From assembly GCA_027364815.1 (NCBI GenBank), contig DAHXOQ010000095.1, positions 1 to 9,594 on the forward strand: a DNA stretch of 9,594 nucleotides. Direction: 5' to 3'. Positions 1 through 6,990 of the stretch are shown piece by piece. Origin of the DNA: Acidobacteriaceae bacterium (GTDB taxonomy: Bacteria > Acidobacteriota > Terriglobia > Terriglobales > Acidobacteriaceae). A program made the translations under genes and the position numbers. The notes beneath the pieces were generated by a model. That model was not told the DNA's origin, made no database searches, and saw only the letters and a list, made by a program, of their open reading frames with translations. Position 1 is the stretch's first letter. Every line of letters begins with the position of its first letter.

Positions 1-132
1 ATATTGAACCGGGATGATATTCAGCTCTCCGTTGCGGCGTTGGATGGAAGGAGCGCATGGATCCATTGTGCAGGAGATGAGGGGAATGATCTGCAAAGTG
101 TTGGTGGAGTGACGGAGAGGCGTGGCGGATAA
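1..132 (+). CDS. Possible 3' end of an unidentified plus-strand gene (partial at left edge)
   Basis: Reading frame 1 is open from the first base to a TAA at 130-132, giving 43 residues (containing QLSVAALDGRSAWIHCAG). The other two plus frames stop within 15 bases. If real, it would converge on the minus-strand bshB1 ending at 185. The tail resembles no family I can name, its third-position GC bias is weak, and 43 open codons can occur by chance. The remaining 133-184 holds no gene; a weak imperfect hairpin (CTGAGAA/TTTTCAG, one G-T pair) spans about 172-188 and runs into the bshB1 3' end. Confidence 0.2.
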   Translation: MLNRDDIQLSVAALDGRSAWIHCAGDEGNDLQSVGGVTERRGG

Positions 133-184
133 ATTCAATGCCCTCAAGCAAAAGGTGATTCATATTTAGAGCTGAGAATTCTTT

Positions 185-928
185 TCAGATACTCTGCACA
201 GGAATCATCGTCAGATCATCCACCAAACCAACTTCCTTCTGCACAAACGGCTCTCCATATTTCACGCCCGCAAGCTGTCCATAATGGCGCGCCTCGGCAA
301 AAGTCCGCTCGCGGATCTCCTCTTCAGGCACAAACAATCCGCTCCCGGTCTTCTGATTCGCGTACTGCGATTTGTAAGCCATCAGCGCAGCGTGGCGCTG
401 CTCAATGTAAGGAGTAATGTCGACGACAAAGCCCGGTCTGACATCGGCATAAAGGCTTGCATAAATAATTTTGTATGGCCGATACGGAGCCAGATCACTG
501 AGCCCGACCCACAGCGGAGAATCCAACTTGGTGAGTCCGGCAAGGAAAGATGCCTCATACCCCAAGGTCGCCACCATCGCATGGTCGGGATGCCTGGCCT
601 GCCAATAGGGCAGGATCACCACGCGCGGACGCAAAGTGCGCAGAACCCGCACTATCTTGATTCGATTTTCCAGTGTGTTTACAATCGCGCCATCGGTCAG
701 ATCCAGCGCCTCGCGCCAGCCAACTCCCAGCAACTTTGCTGCCTGCGTCGCTTCGGCTTCGCGTTCCTCAGCAGTTCCACGCGTTCCAGCTTCGCCGCGC
801 GTCAAGTCGAGAATCGCAGTTCTCAGACCTCGCGCACCCATGCGCAAAAGCGTTCCCCCGCATGTCTGTTCCACATCATCCCGATGAGCAGCAATTGCGA
901 GCACATCGGCGATAAAAGGATCGTCCAT
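185..928 (-). CDS. bshB1: Bacillithiol biosynthesis deacetylase BshB1 (PIG-L/LmbE family)
   Basis: Likely zinc-dependent deacetylase that removes acetate from N-acetylglucosaminyl-malate, the second step of bacillithiol synthesis, in the cytoplasm. The 247-residue product has the usual family length. Seen: the N-terminal metal motif A14-H-R-D-D-V-E20 and a second motif H113-P-D-H116. By family knowledge H15, D18 and H116 would bind the metal and D17 would act as general base. The commoner form of the first motif is AHPDD; here Arg16 replaces Pro, which does not touch a ligand. The ATG at 926-928 is preceded by AGGA at an 8-base spacing. The gene lies 15 bases after the lipoprotein stop, so the two are probably cotranscribed. 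No bshA or bshC is in the window. A PIG-L deacetylase acting on another amino-sugar substrate is the main alternative. Confidence 0.8.
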   Translation of the reverse strand: MDDPFIADVLAIAAHRDDVEQTCGGTLLRMGARGLRTAILDLTRGEAGTRGTAEEREAEATQAAKLLGVGWREALDLTDGAIVNTLENRIKIVRVLRTLRPRVVILPYWQARHPDHAMVATLGYEASFLAGLTKLDSPLWVGLSDLAPYRPYKIIYASLYADVRPGFVVDITPYIEQRHAALMAYKSQYANQKTGSGLFVPEEEIRERTFAEARHYGQLAGVKYGEPFVQKEVGLVDDLTMIPVQSI

Positions 929-943
929 AGCGGGGTTCCTGTA

Positions 944-2446
944 CTAGTAAACTGTGTTATCGCCATCCGTGACAGCGTCCATGTAGGCCACATCCATCGC
1001 TGTACCCTGCACGGTCACGTACTGATTATCTTTGGCTGTTCCATCTACCGTTGAGTAAATGTAAACCTGCCCGCCCTGCGCCACATAAATCTTGTGCAGG
1101 TTGGTCACCGCCGCAATTCCCGTCAGATCGCCAATGTATGACTCAAGCATTGTGACCGATTGCGTAGCGGTGTTGTACATCGTCAGGCAACCAAAGGGCA
1201 GTCCGTATTCTGCGCGCGGGCCGTTGGTGCACTTGGTCATGCCCACCCAGAGAGTATTGTCGTCAGCCAGAATGATGCGGCTCGGTCCCATGGGGACGCC
1301 ATCGCTGATCGAAACTGCAGAACTCGCTGTATTGTTCGTCAGGTTGACCGTCGTAAGCATCCCAGTAAAGAGCCCACTCGATGGATTCCCTGCACCGGAG
1401 CAAACCGGCAAATTGTTCACCAGGTTGACACCAGCAAGACACTGCCCCACGACATACATCGTGGTGCTGTCTACCAGAGCATTGCTTGCGCCGCCGGGAA
1501 TGGGAACCGTAAGCGATGCCAGGCTTGCAGTAGTCGGCAACAATCCTGATGCCTGGCCATTGAGGAAGATCATCGGGGCGACTGGAACCGGCGTATAAGC
1601 AGACTTGGTACCGCCGCACTCGGGGCCGCAACTCAGAATGTAAGCCGTCGAACCGTCCGCTGAGAAAACTGCTTTGGTCGGACGGTCAAAAGTCAGTGGC
1701 GCGCCATAGTACGTACCTGTCGCATCGATTGCATCCGGGCTCTGTGCCTGGAAGAGGCAGAATCCAGGAGCGTTTTGCGGTTCGCAATCGACAGCAGCTT
1801 TTGGCCAGAACGAAGGCCCGCCGGCATACTTTGACGTTTGCTCACCCGTGAGCTTCATCGGGTAATACACATAATTAGAGTTCTGCACAAAAGCCAGCGC
1901 TACGGTTCCGCCGGCATTCACGCTGACGCGATAGACACCCGGCAAGCTGAGTGAGTACCCCGCGCCGACATTGCGATCAGCCACGCTGAGCACGTGAGAA
2001 TTCTGACTTGCCGCAAATGCAAACGACTGGTTGCGTGTCAGGAATACACTTTGCGAAAAGCCATTCAATCCGCCGACTGTTCCGGTAGTCTTTTCTGCCG
2101 CGTAGTTGATAATCGACAAGCTGCCATCTCCAGAGCCATAGACAACACCCATTTGCTCTTCAGGCATATTCTGAATTGATACCGGCAAATTCCCCGTATA
2201 TCCACCAATGGAGAAAAACGGAATTTTGTAGTCGTAACTGGAACGAATGTCGTAGAAGGAATCGACAAACTGGAGTGCCCCGCGCGTAAATGCGCTGGGG
2301 TTCTGGATGGCAATCAGCACACGACTCGTAAGCCTGCTCGGCGGCAATACGCGGCCGGCAAAGTAAAAAGTCTGTCCACATCCAGCCAAGACTCCAGCCA
2401 CAAGCAGCGCAGCGGCTGCGCTCAATATCAAACTACGCTTCTTCAA
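944..2446 (-). CDS. Predicted lipoprotein with beta-propeller-like repeats, function unknown
   Basis: A 500-residue exported protein of unknown function. Residues 1-23 form a lipoprotein signal: MKKR, a hydrophobic stretch, then lipobox L20-A-G-C23, so Cys23 should be lipidated and the protein membrane-anchored. The rest is rich in Gly, Ser, Thr, Val and Tyr, with recurring strand-like segments (for example VVYGSGDGSLSIINY near 101-115 and TAYILSCG near 267-274) that suggest a YVTN/NHL-like beta-propeller. This is inferred from texture, not a recognised domain. Four closely spaced Cys pairs occur: 221/230, 273/277, 336/349 and 406/420. The start is TTG at 2444-2446, supported by GAGG 9 bases upstream and the well-placed signal peptide. 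That TTG overlaps the TGA of an upstream small ORF. bshB1 follows closely on the same strand. Confidence 0.75.
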   Translation of the reverse strand: MKKRSLILSAAAALLVAGVLAGCGQTFYFAGRVLPPSRLTSRVLIAIQNPSAFTRGALQFVDSFYDIRSSYDYKIPFFSIGGYTGNLPVSIQNMPEEQMGVVYGSGDGSLSIINYAAEKTTGTVGGLNGFSQSVFLTRNQSFAFAASQNSHVLSVADRNVGAGYSLSLPGVYRVSVNAGGTVALAFVQNSNYVYYPMKLTGEQTSKYAGGPSFWPKAAVDCEPQNAPGFCLFQAQSPDAIDATGTYYGAPLTFDRPTKAVFSADGSTAYILSCGPECGGTKSAYTPVPVAPMIFLNGQASGLLPTTASLASLTVPIPGGASNALVDSTTMYVVGQCLAGVNLVNNLPVCSGAGNPSSGLFTGMLTTVNLTNNTASSAVSISDGVPMGPSRIILADDNTLWVGMTKCTNGPRAEYGLPFGCLTMYNTATQSVTMLESYIGDLTGIAAVTNLHKIYVAQGGQVYIYSTVDGTAKDNQYVTVQGTAMDVAYMDAVTDGDNTVY

Positions 2447-2496
2447 AATCTTATACCTCGACGGAATGCGCGAAAATCAGCGCTAAATCTGCGTAA

Positions 2497-2514
2497 GTGC
2501 CGAAATCTCGGCAC
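2497..2514 (-). repeat. Perfect 7-bp inverted repeat in the lipoprotein leader
   Basis: GTGCCGA, four bases, then TCGGCAC. It would form a stable small hairpin in the lipoprotein 5' leader, about 50 bases before the TTG start. There is no T-run on either side, so it is not an intrinsic terminator. It could be an operator or an mRNA structure. Confidence 0.4.
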
Positions 2515-2631
2515 CGATTGCGGCATGAATGAAAGTTTGCCGGTAAGCTTCTGTTGAGCGAAAAGCACGGCGCCAGCAAACCCGCCCACAATCACTCCCA
2601 GACTACCGAAGTATAACAAAGAGGACCCTCT

Positions 2632-2694
2632 ATGAGCACTGCACTCACCACCACCATCAGCATGACACGATACAAGCGGCTGAAAATGCTCTAA
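2632..2694 (+). CDS. Candidate upstream ORF/leader peptide before yitJ
   Basis: A 20-codon ORF runs from ATG 2632 to TAA 2692-2694 and encodes MSTALTTTISMTRYKRLKML. It has a good ribosome-binding site (GAGG at 2621-2624, 7-base spacing). The yitJ ATG, 12 bases after its stop, has no clear Shine-Dalgarno of its own. This arrangement suits translational coupling or a regulatory leader peptide. The peptide has three Met and three consecutive ACC Thr codons. No attenuator hairpin pair was found between it and yitJ, so regulation is inference. A chance ORF remains possible. Confidence 0.3.
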   Translation: MSTALTTTISMTRYKRLKML

Positions 2695-2706
2695 CATAGC
2701 TTCAGC

Positions 2707-4557
2707 ATGAGCAAGTTTCTTGAATCCCTCACTTCTCGACCCATCCTCGCCGACGGCGCCATGGGCACCGTCCTCTATGCCCGTGGTGTCTTCATCAATC
2801 GTTGCTACGACGAACTCAATCTCTCCGACCCCGCCATGATCCTCTCTATTCACGAGGATTACCTTCAGGCCGGAGCCGAGATTCTTGAAACCAACACATT
2901 CGGCGCCAATCGTTTTCGCCTCGCCCGCCACGGACTGGCTGACAAAGTCGCCGCCATCAACAAGGCCGGTGTCAGAATCGCACGCGAAGCTGTCGCCCAT
3001 CTCCTCGAGAAGCAAGCGATGGACGCCTGGGTCGCCGGCTCCATCGGTCCTCTTGGCGTGCGCCTTGAACCCCTGGGCAAAACCGGACTCGACGAAGCCC
3101 GCGAAGCTTTTGCCGAGCAGATCAAGGCCCTTGCCGAAGCAGGAGCTGATCTCCTCATCATCGAGACCATGCCCGCACTCAACGAAGCTCAGCAAGCTCT
3201 CATTGCCGCTCGTGAGCATGCGCCTGATCTTCCCGTCATCGTCATGGTCACCGTGGACGACGAAGGCAACTGTCTTGACGGCGCACCGCCCGAGCAAGCC
3301 GCCGCACTGCGCACCACCTGGGGCGCTGACGTCATCGGGATCAACTGCTCCTCCGGCCCATCCACCGTTCTCACCGCCATTGAGGCCATGCGCGCAGCCA
3401 CGCATCTTCCCCTTGCCGCCATGCCCAATGCCGGAATGCCGCGCGCTGTTGAAGGCCGCAACATCTATCTTTGCTCTCCCGAGTACATGGCCAGCTTCGC
3501 CCGCAAAGCCCTCAAAGCCGGCGTGCAAATCGTCGGCGGATGTTGCGGAACCACCCCCAATCACATCCGAGCCATGAACTCGACCCTGCGCGCGCTCGAT
3601 GCGCAAACCCGCGTCACCACTACCGACGTTCAACCAGCGCTCAGCACCGAGACTCCGCCCGCGCCGCTTGCCGACCGTTCCAAAATCGGCAGCCTCATTG
3701 CCAATGGCGAGTTCGTCACACTGGTTGAAATCGTTCCCCCGCGCGGCATTGATTGCTCCAAAGAAATTGAAGGTGCGCGCCTGCTCGCCAAATACGGCGT
3801 CCACGCCATCAACGTCCCTGATTCCCCGCGTGCCAGCGCCCGCATGAGCGCGCAAAGCCTCTGCATTCAAATCCAGCAACTCACCGGCATTGAAACCGTT
3901 CTCCATTACACCTGCCGCGATCGCAATGTTCTCAGCATCCAGTCCGATCTCCTGGGGGCCTCGTCGCTCGGTCTGCGCAACATTCTCTGCCTCACCGGCG
4001 ACCCGCCGAAGCTTGGAAATTATCCCGATGCCACCGCTGTCTTTGACGTGGACGCCATCGGCTTGGTCAACATCGTGCACCGCCTCAACTACGGCCTCGA
4101 CATCGGCGCGAATTCGATAGGCGCATCCACCAACTTCACCATCTGCGTCGCCGCCAACCCCGGCGTGCCCGACATCGAGCACGAGATTCGCCGCTTCGCA
4201 TGGAAAGTTGAAGCCGGCGCAGAGTACGCCATCACCCAGCCCGTCTTCGATCTCACGCTACTCGAAACATTCTTGAAACGCATCGAGAGCTTCCGCATCC
4301 CCGTCATCGCCGGCATCTGGCCGCTCACCAGCCTGCGCAACGCCGAGTTCATGAAGAACGACCTCCGCGTCTCCATGCCCGAGGAAATCATGCTGCGCAT
4401 GGCCCAATGCATTACCCCTGAAACCGCGCGCGCTGAAGGTATCCTCATCGCCCGCGAAATGCTCAAAGCCGTCCGCCCCCTCGTTCAAGGCGTGCAAGTC
4501 AGCGCACCTTTCGGGCGCTACTCCGCCGCCGCCGACGTCCTCGCCGACGTGTTATAA
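2707..4557 (+). CDS. yitJ: Bifunctional homocysteine S-methyltransferase / methylenetetrahydrofolate reductase
   Basis: Fusion enzyme joining methionine synthesis to folate one-carbon metabolism in the cytoplasm. Residues about 5-295 form a homocysteine S-methyltransferase domain: DGAMGT near 16-21, ETNTFGANR near 61-69, and presumed zinc ligands Cys214 (GINC) and Cys279/Cys280 (GGCCGT). After a linker (about 300-325), residues about 326-595 form a MetF-like reductase: VEIVPPRG with Glu341 as presumed catalytic acid, LTGDPP near 429-434, and ITQPVFD near 509-515. The reductase would convert methylene-THF to methyl-THF with a flavin. The 616-residue length matches Bacillus YitJ. There is no cobalamin-binding domain, so the methyl donor used by the N-terminal half is unclear. 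The ATG at 2707 sits 12 bases after the stop of a short upstream ORF and has only a weak ribosome-binding site. xseB follows after 31 bases. Confidence 0.93.
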   Translation: MSKFLESLTSRPILADGAMGTVLYARGVFINRCYDELNLSDPAMILSIHEDYLQAGAEILETNTFGANRFRLARHGLADKVAAINKAGVRIAREAVAHLLEKQAMDAWVAGSIGPLGVRLEPLGKTGLDEAREAFAEQIKALAEAGADLLIIETMPALNEAQQALIAAREHAPDLPVIVMVTVDDEGNCLDGAPPEQAAALRTTWGADVIGINCSSGPSTVLTAIEAMRAATHLPLAAMPNAGMPRAVEGRNIYLCSPEYMASFARKALKAGVQIVGGCCGTTPNHIRAMNSTLRALDAQTRVTTTDVQPALSTETPPAPLADRSKIGSLIANGEFVTLVEIVPPRGIDCSKEIEGARLLAKYGVHAINVPDSPRASARMSAQSLCIQIQQLTGIETVLHYTCRDRNVLSIQSDLLGASSLGLRNILCLTGDPPKLGNYPDATAVFDVDAIGLVNIVHRLNYGLDIGANSIGASTNFTICVAANPGVPDIEHEIRRFAWKVEAGAEYAITQPVFDLTLLETFLKRIESFRIPVIAGIWPLTSLRNAEFMKNDLRVSMPEEIMLRMAQCITPETARAEGILIAREMLKAVRPLVQGVQVSAPFGRYSAAADVLADVL

Positions 4558-4588
4558 AAGCAGCTAGAAGCTCAAGAGGGTTTTTAAA

Positions 4589-4810
4589 ATGCCAAGCATT
4601 GAAGACTCGCTCAAGAAACTCGAAATCATCGTGGAGCAAATGGAAAAAGGCGACCTCTCCCTTGAAGACTCCCTCAAACTCTTCGAAGAGGGCGTCGGCC
4701 TCTCTTCCGTCTGCAAGGAGCTGCTCGACTCCGCCGAAGACAAAGTCCAGCAACTCATCAAGCAGCGCGACGGCACCCTGAAACCCGAAGCCTTCCCCAC
4801 TGAACGATAA
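4589..4810 (+). CDS. xseB: Exodeoxyribonuclease VII small subunit
   Basis: Small subunit of the XseA/XseB nuclease, which degrades single-stranded DNA to oligonucleotides in repair; several XseB copies bind each XseA. The 73-residue product is typical of the family: two helices with SIEDSLKKLEIIVEQMEKGD (3-22) and LSLEDSLKLFEEGVGL (23-38), the characteristic signature, then a charged tail. The ATG is preceded by AGAGGG with 8 bases of spacing. It lies 31 bases after yitJ on the same strand and is probably cotranscribed. xseA is not in the window, so the partner must be elsewhere. The 107 bases after it (4811-4917), before the convergent lpxD, hold no gene and no convincing terminator. Confidence 0.93.
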   Translation: MPSIEDSLKKLEIIVEQMEKGDLSLEDSLKLFEEGVGLSSVCKELLDSAEDKVQQLIKQRDGTLKPEAFPTER

Positions 4811-4917
4811 TGACAGCGTTTAGTCAATGGGGCTTGTTTGCAAATCTAAATTACGAATAGCTGCAAGTTCTTCCAATGCCACTACTGGCTAGGCGCTATC
4901 GACTTGACGCATTTCAG

Positions 4918-5946
4918 CTAGTCCCGGTTCCCTTTTCTTTTAGTCAACCTCGCCAGCATCGCCAACTCCCGCAAATGCTGCTGCAGAGGCTTCGCCGGAG
5001 TTCCCCAAAAAACCGTCCCCGGCCTGTGTCCTTCATTCGGCAGCGTCTTCCCGCTCAACACACCCGCCTGACCGCCCAGAATCACACCCTCGCCAATCGT
5101 CACGTGATCGCCAAGCCCCACTTGCCCCGCAATCACGGCGCCCCTGCCCACTGTGCACGAGCCTGAAATGCCAGTCAACGCAACGATGATCACATCTTCG
5201 CCGATCTTGCAGTTGTGCCCGATGTGCACCAGGTTATCTATCTTCGTTCCTCGTCCAATGCGCGTCTCACCCAGCGCCCCGCGGTCAATCGTGGAGTTCG
5301 CGCCAATCTCCACATCATCTTCTATCACTAAAATTCCCTGCTGCGGAAACTGCGTGTACGCGCCCGTTGCCGCATCGCGCACATAACCAAATCCATCTGC
5401 CCCCAGCACCACGCCAGAGTGCACCACCACGCTATTCCCAAGCGTCGAATCCGCATAGATCACCACCCGAGGATAGATTCTGCACGCCATGCCAATCTTC
5501 ACGTCCGCACCGATGATTGAACCTGCTTCAATCGTTGAAAAATCCTCCACCTGCACACGGTCGCCAATCACAACTTCAGCGCCAATGACAACTCCCGCGC
5601 CCAACTGCACATCCTCGCCCAGCACCGCTGTCGGATGCACTTTCGTTGCAAAATCGCGCCTTTCAGGCACCTCGTGAAGGATCATATGCGCGGCCTGCGC
5701 AAACCACAACCGGGGATTCTTCGCCTGCACCACGGACTTCTCCGCCGTCTCCATTGCTTCGAACTTGTTCAGTACAACCGCGCCGGCCTTGCTCTCTACC
5801 GCAGCCTTCACCTGAGCTTCATTCTCCGCAAATACCAGCTTGCGCACACCTGCATATTCAATCGCAGCCACGCCAGTGACTTCAACTTCGCCACTCCCCG
5901 CTACCAACTCGCCGCCCAGCCGTTTAATCAATTCAGAAATCTTCAT
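4918..5946 (-). CDS. lpxD: UDP-3-O-acylglucosamine N-acyltransferase LpxD
   Basis: Adds the N-linked acyl chain from acyl-ACP to UDP-3-O-acylglucosamine, the third step of lipid A synthesis, in the cytoplasm. The 342 residues match the family. An N-terminal nucleotide-binding domain (about 1-100) is followed by left-handed beta-helix hexapeptide repeats (about 103-295), then a C-terminal helix (about 320-340). Conserved signatures are GADGFGY (182-188), STIDRGAL (218-225) and HIGHNCKIGED (241-251), with His244 aligning to the catalytic His of the E. coli enzyme. I chose the ATG at 5944-5946 because GAGGA lies just upstream and the product begins MKISELI as the family does. An in-frame ATG at 5982 would add 12 residues and overlap the upstream gene. 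The LpxL-like gene ends 16 bases upstream, suggesting an operon. No fabZ or lpxA lies next to it. Confidence 0.93.
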   Translation of the reverse strand: MKISELIKRLGGELVAGSGEVEVTGVAAIEYAGVRKLVFAENEAQVKAAVESKAGAVVLNKFEAMETAEKSVVQAKNPRLWFAQAAHMILHEVPERRDFATKVHPTAVLGEDVQLGAGVVIGAEVVIGDRVQVEDFSTIEAGSIIGADVKIGMACRIYPRVVIYADSTLGNSVVVHSGVVLGADGFGYVRDAATGAYTQFPQQGILVIEDDVEIGANSTIDRGALGETRIGRGTKIDNLVHIGHNCKIGEDVIIVALTGISGSCTVGRGAVIAGQVGLGDHVTIGEGVILGGQAGVLSGKTLPNEGHRPGTVFWGTPAKPLQQHLRELAMLARLTKRKGNRD

Positions 5947-5962
5947 TCTTTCCTCGCAAAAA

Positions 5963-6862
5963 TCAATAAATCTTCCCGTCACCCGGCGGTCTCGTCTTCC
6001 ACCTGCGATGAATCCACAACCACTGCTCCGGATACCTTCTCACCCAACTCTCAATCGCCTGCGTACATGCCTCCGTCGCAGCCACAATATCCGCATCCGC
6101 ATTCCCGCTCCGCGTAAAAATAATCTCCTCGCCGAAGTGCAGCACATATTTCTTCTCGTTCTTCTCCCACACCATGAACCCTGGCAGCACAGCAGCACCC
6201 GTCTTCAACGCCACTCGCGCCAGCCCTGAAGCCGTGCATGCCTCCACGCCAAAAAACTTTACAAACACACCCTGCGGCGGAGTCATATTTGTATCCATCA
6301 AAATTCCCACCGCGTCGCCGGCCCGCATCGCCGAGAGCAACCCCCGCGCAAAATCATCCTTATGCAGAACGCGGTTCCCATGCAGACAACGAATCCCATT
6401 CACGAATCGATCCAGCGGCTGATTATCCAACCGCCGAATCACCATGCTCATCGGATAACCCATTAGCGAATGATAAAAACTCGACAGCTCCCACGCACCC
6501 AAATGTCCTGTGACAATGAATACTCCCTTACCACGCGCCTTCGCCCTCAGGTAATTCTCCAACCCCTCTGTCCGTATCCACCCGCGCGTATTCTCCGCCG
6601 TATACCGCGGCATCCTGCAAAACTCCACCAACTGCCAACCCAGCGATCTGTAAACTCCGCGCAAAATCCTCTCGCGCGCATCAGGATCAAGCTGAGGAAA
6701 CGCCAGCTCCAGATTCCTGCATCCCACCCGCCGCAATCGCCCATGCAAGCGGTAAACCAGGCTCGCCAGCCCTGCAGCAAAAAAACGCGCAATCCGGCGC
6801 GGCAGGCGACCCAACACCTGAGCCACAACCCACACCAGCCAAAACTGTAACAGTTCAATCAT
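5963..6862 (-). CDS. Lysophospholipid/lipid A acyltransferase (LpxL/HtrB family)
   Basis: Probable inner-membrane acyltransferase that adds a secondary acyl chain to a lipid A precursor. The 299 residues fit the LpxL/LpxM/HtrB family. Seen: a hydrophobic N-terminus (about 5-38) as membrane anchor; the catalytic H-x4-E motif in TGHLGAWE, with His120 and Glu125; ILMDTN...GVFVKFFG near 187-205; and the C-terminal signature PEQWLWIHRRWKTRP (278-292). The ATG at 6860-6862 has no strong Shine-Dalgarno, but the N-terminus matches the family layout. lpxD follows 16 bases after the TGA, supporting a lipid A role. Which acyl position and chain it uses cannot be told, and related phospholipid acyltransferases are an alternative. 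The 73 bases upstream (6863-6935) contain no clear promoter. Confidence 0.88.
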   Translation of the reverse strand: MIELLQFWLVWVVAQVLGRLPRRIARFFAAGLASLVYRLHGRLRRVGCRNLELAFPQLDPDARERILRGVYRSLGWQLVEFCRMPRYTAENTRGWIRTEGLENYLRAKARGKGVFIVTGHLGAWELSSFYHSLMGYPMSMVIRRLDNQPLDRFVNGIRCLHGNRVLHKDDFARGLLSAMRAGDAVGILMDTNMTPPQGVFVKFFGVEACTASGLARVALKTGAAVLPGFMVWEKNEKKYVLHFGEEIIFTRSGNADADIVAATEACTQAIESWVRRYPEQWLWIHRRWKTRPPGDGKIY

Positions 6863-6935
6863 GCGCAGCTACAAGTGTAAACATCTCAGCCATCGCAGCA
6901 CACTCTCACACCCATCAATCGCTCCGCTGTGGCGC

Positions 6936-6969
6936 AAAAAAAGCAGCCCGCGAAGTACGGGCTGCTTTT
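6936..6969 (-). terminator. Intrinsic terminator downstream of the SYLF gene
   Basis: A perfect 12-bp stem (6939-6950 with 6958-6969, AAAAGCAGCCCG arms) and a 7-base loop end, on the minus strand, in seven T residues. It lies 22 bases after the SYLF stop codon. On the plus strand the following T-tract is weaker. Confidence 0.9.
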
Positions 6970-6990
6970 CAAATTTTATTTCCATGAAAA

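Larger units (their letters stand above)
2447..2706. other. Divergent intergenic region between the lipoprotein gene and yitJ
   Basis: These 260 bases should hold promoters for both flanking genes, but I see no convincing -35/-10 pair. TATACT on the minus strand (2615-2610) and the overlapping TATAAC on the plus strand (2612-2617) are -10-like, but neither has a good -35. Contents are a perfect 7-bp hairpin at 2497-2514, a 20-codon plus-strand ORF with a Shine-Dalgarno at 2632-2694, and an 84-codon minus-strand ORF (2697 to 2443) with one possible membrane segment. No SAM or cobalamin riboswitch was recognised by eye. Confidence 0.5.

Noticed and set aside
1..163. Minus-strand frame open from ATG 163 to the left edge
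   Set aside because: No ribosome site, His/Pro/Ser-rich low-complexity product, and it opposes another weak open frame.
284..1054. 256-codon plus-strand ORF opposite bshB1 and the lipoprotein end
   Set aside because: It has no domain and spans two real minus-strand genes.
2637..2666. Histidine-codon run (CAC CAC CAC CAT CAG CAT) like a his-operon leader
   Set aside because: This frame has no start codon upstream; the frame with the ribosome site reads Thr-Thr-Thr-Ile. The downstream gene is for methionine, not histidine.
2447..2706. SAM or cobalamin riboswitch before the methionine gene
   Set aside because: No recognisable conserved core was found by eye. A covariance-model search would be needed to exclude it fully.
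2698..4182. Very long minus-strand open frame antisense to yitJ, continuous with the small ORF ending at 2443
   Set aside because: It is an antisense shadow of a gene with strong codon bias. Its product is Gly/Ala/Asp/Glu-rich without domains, while the plus strand encodes an unmistakable enzyme. Only the part outside yitJ (2443-2697) was kept as a candidate.
5947..5982. 12-residue extension of LpxD from an upstream ATG
   Set aside because: The inner ATG has a strong ribosome site and matches the family N-terminus; the longer form overlaps the upstream gene.
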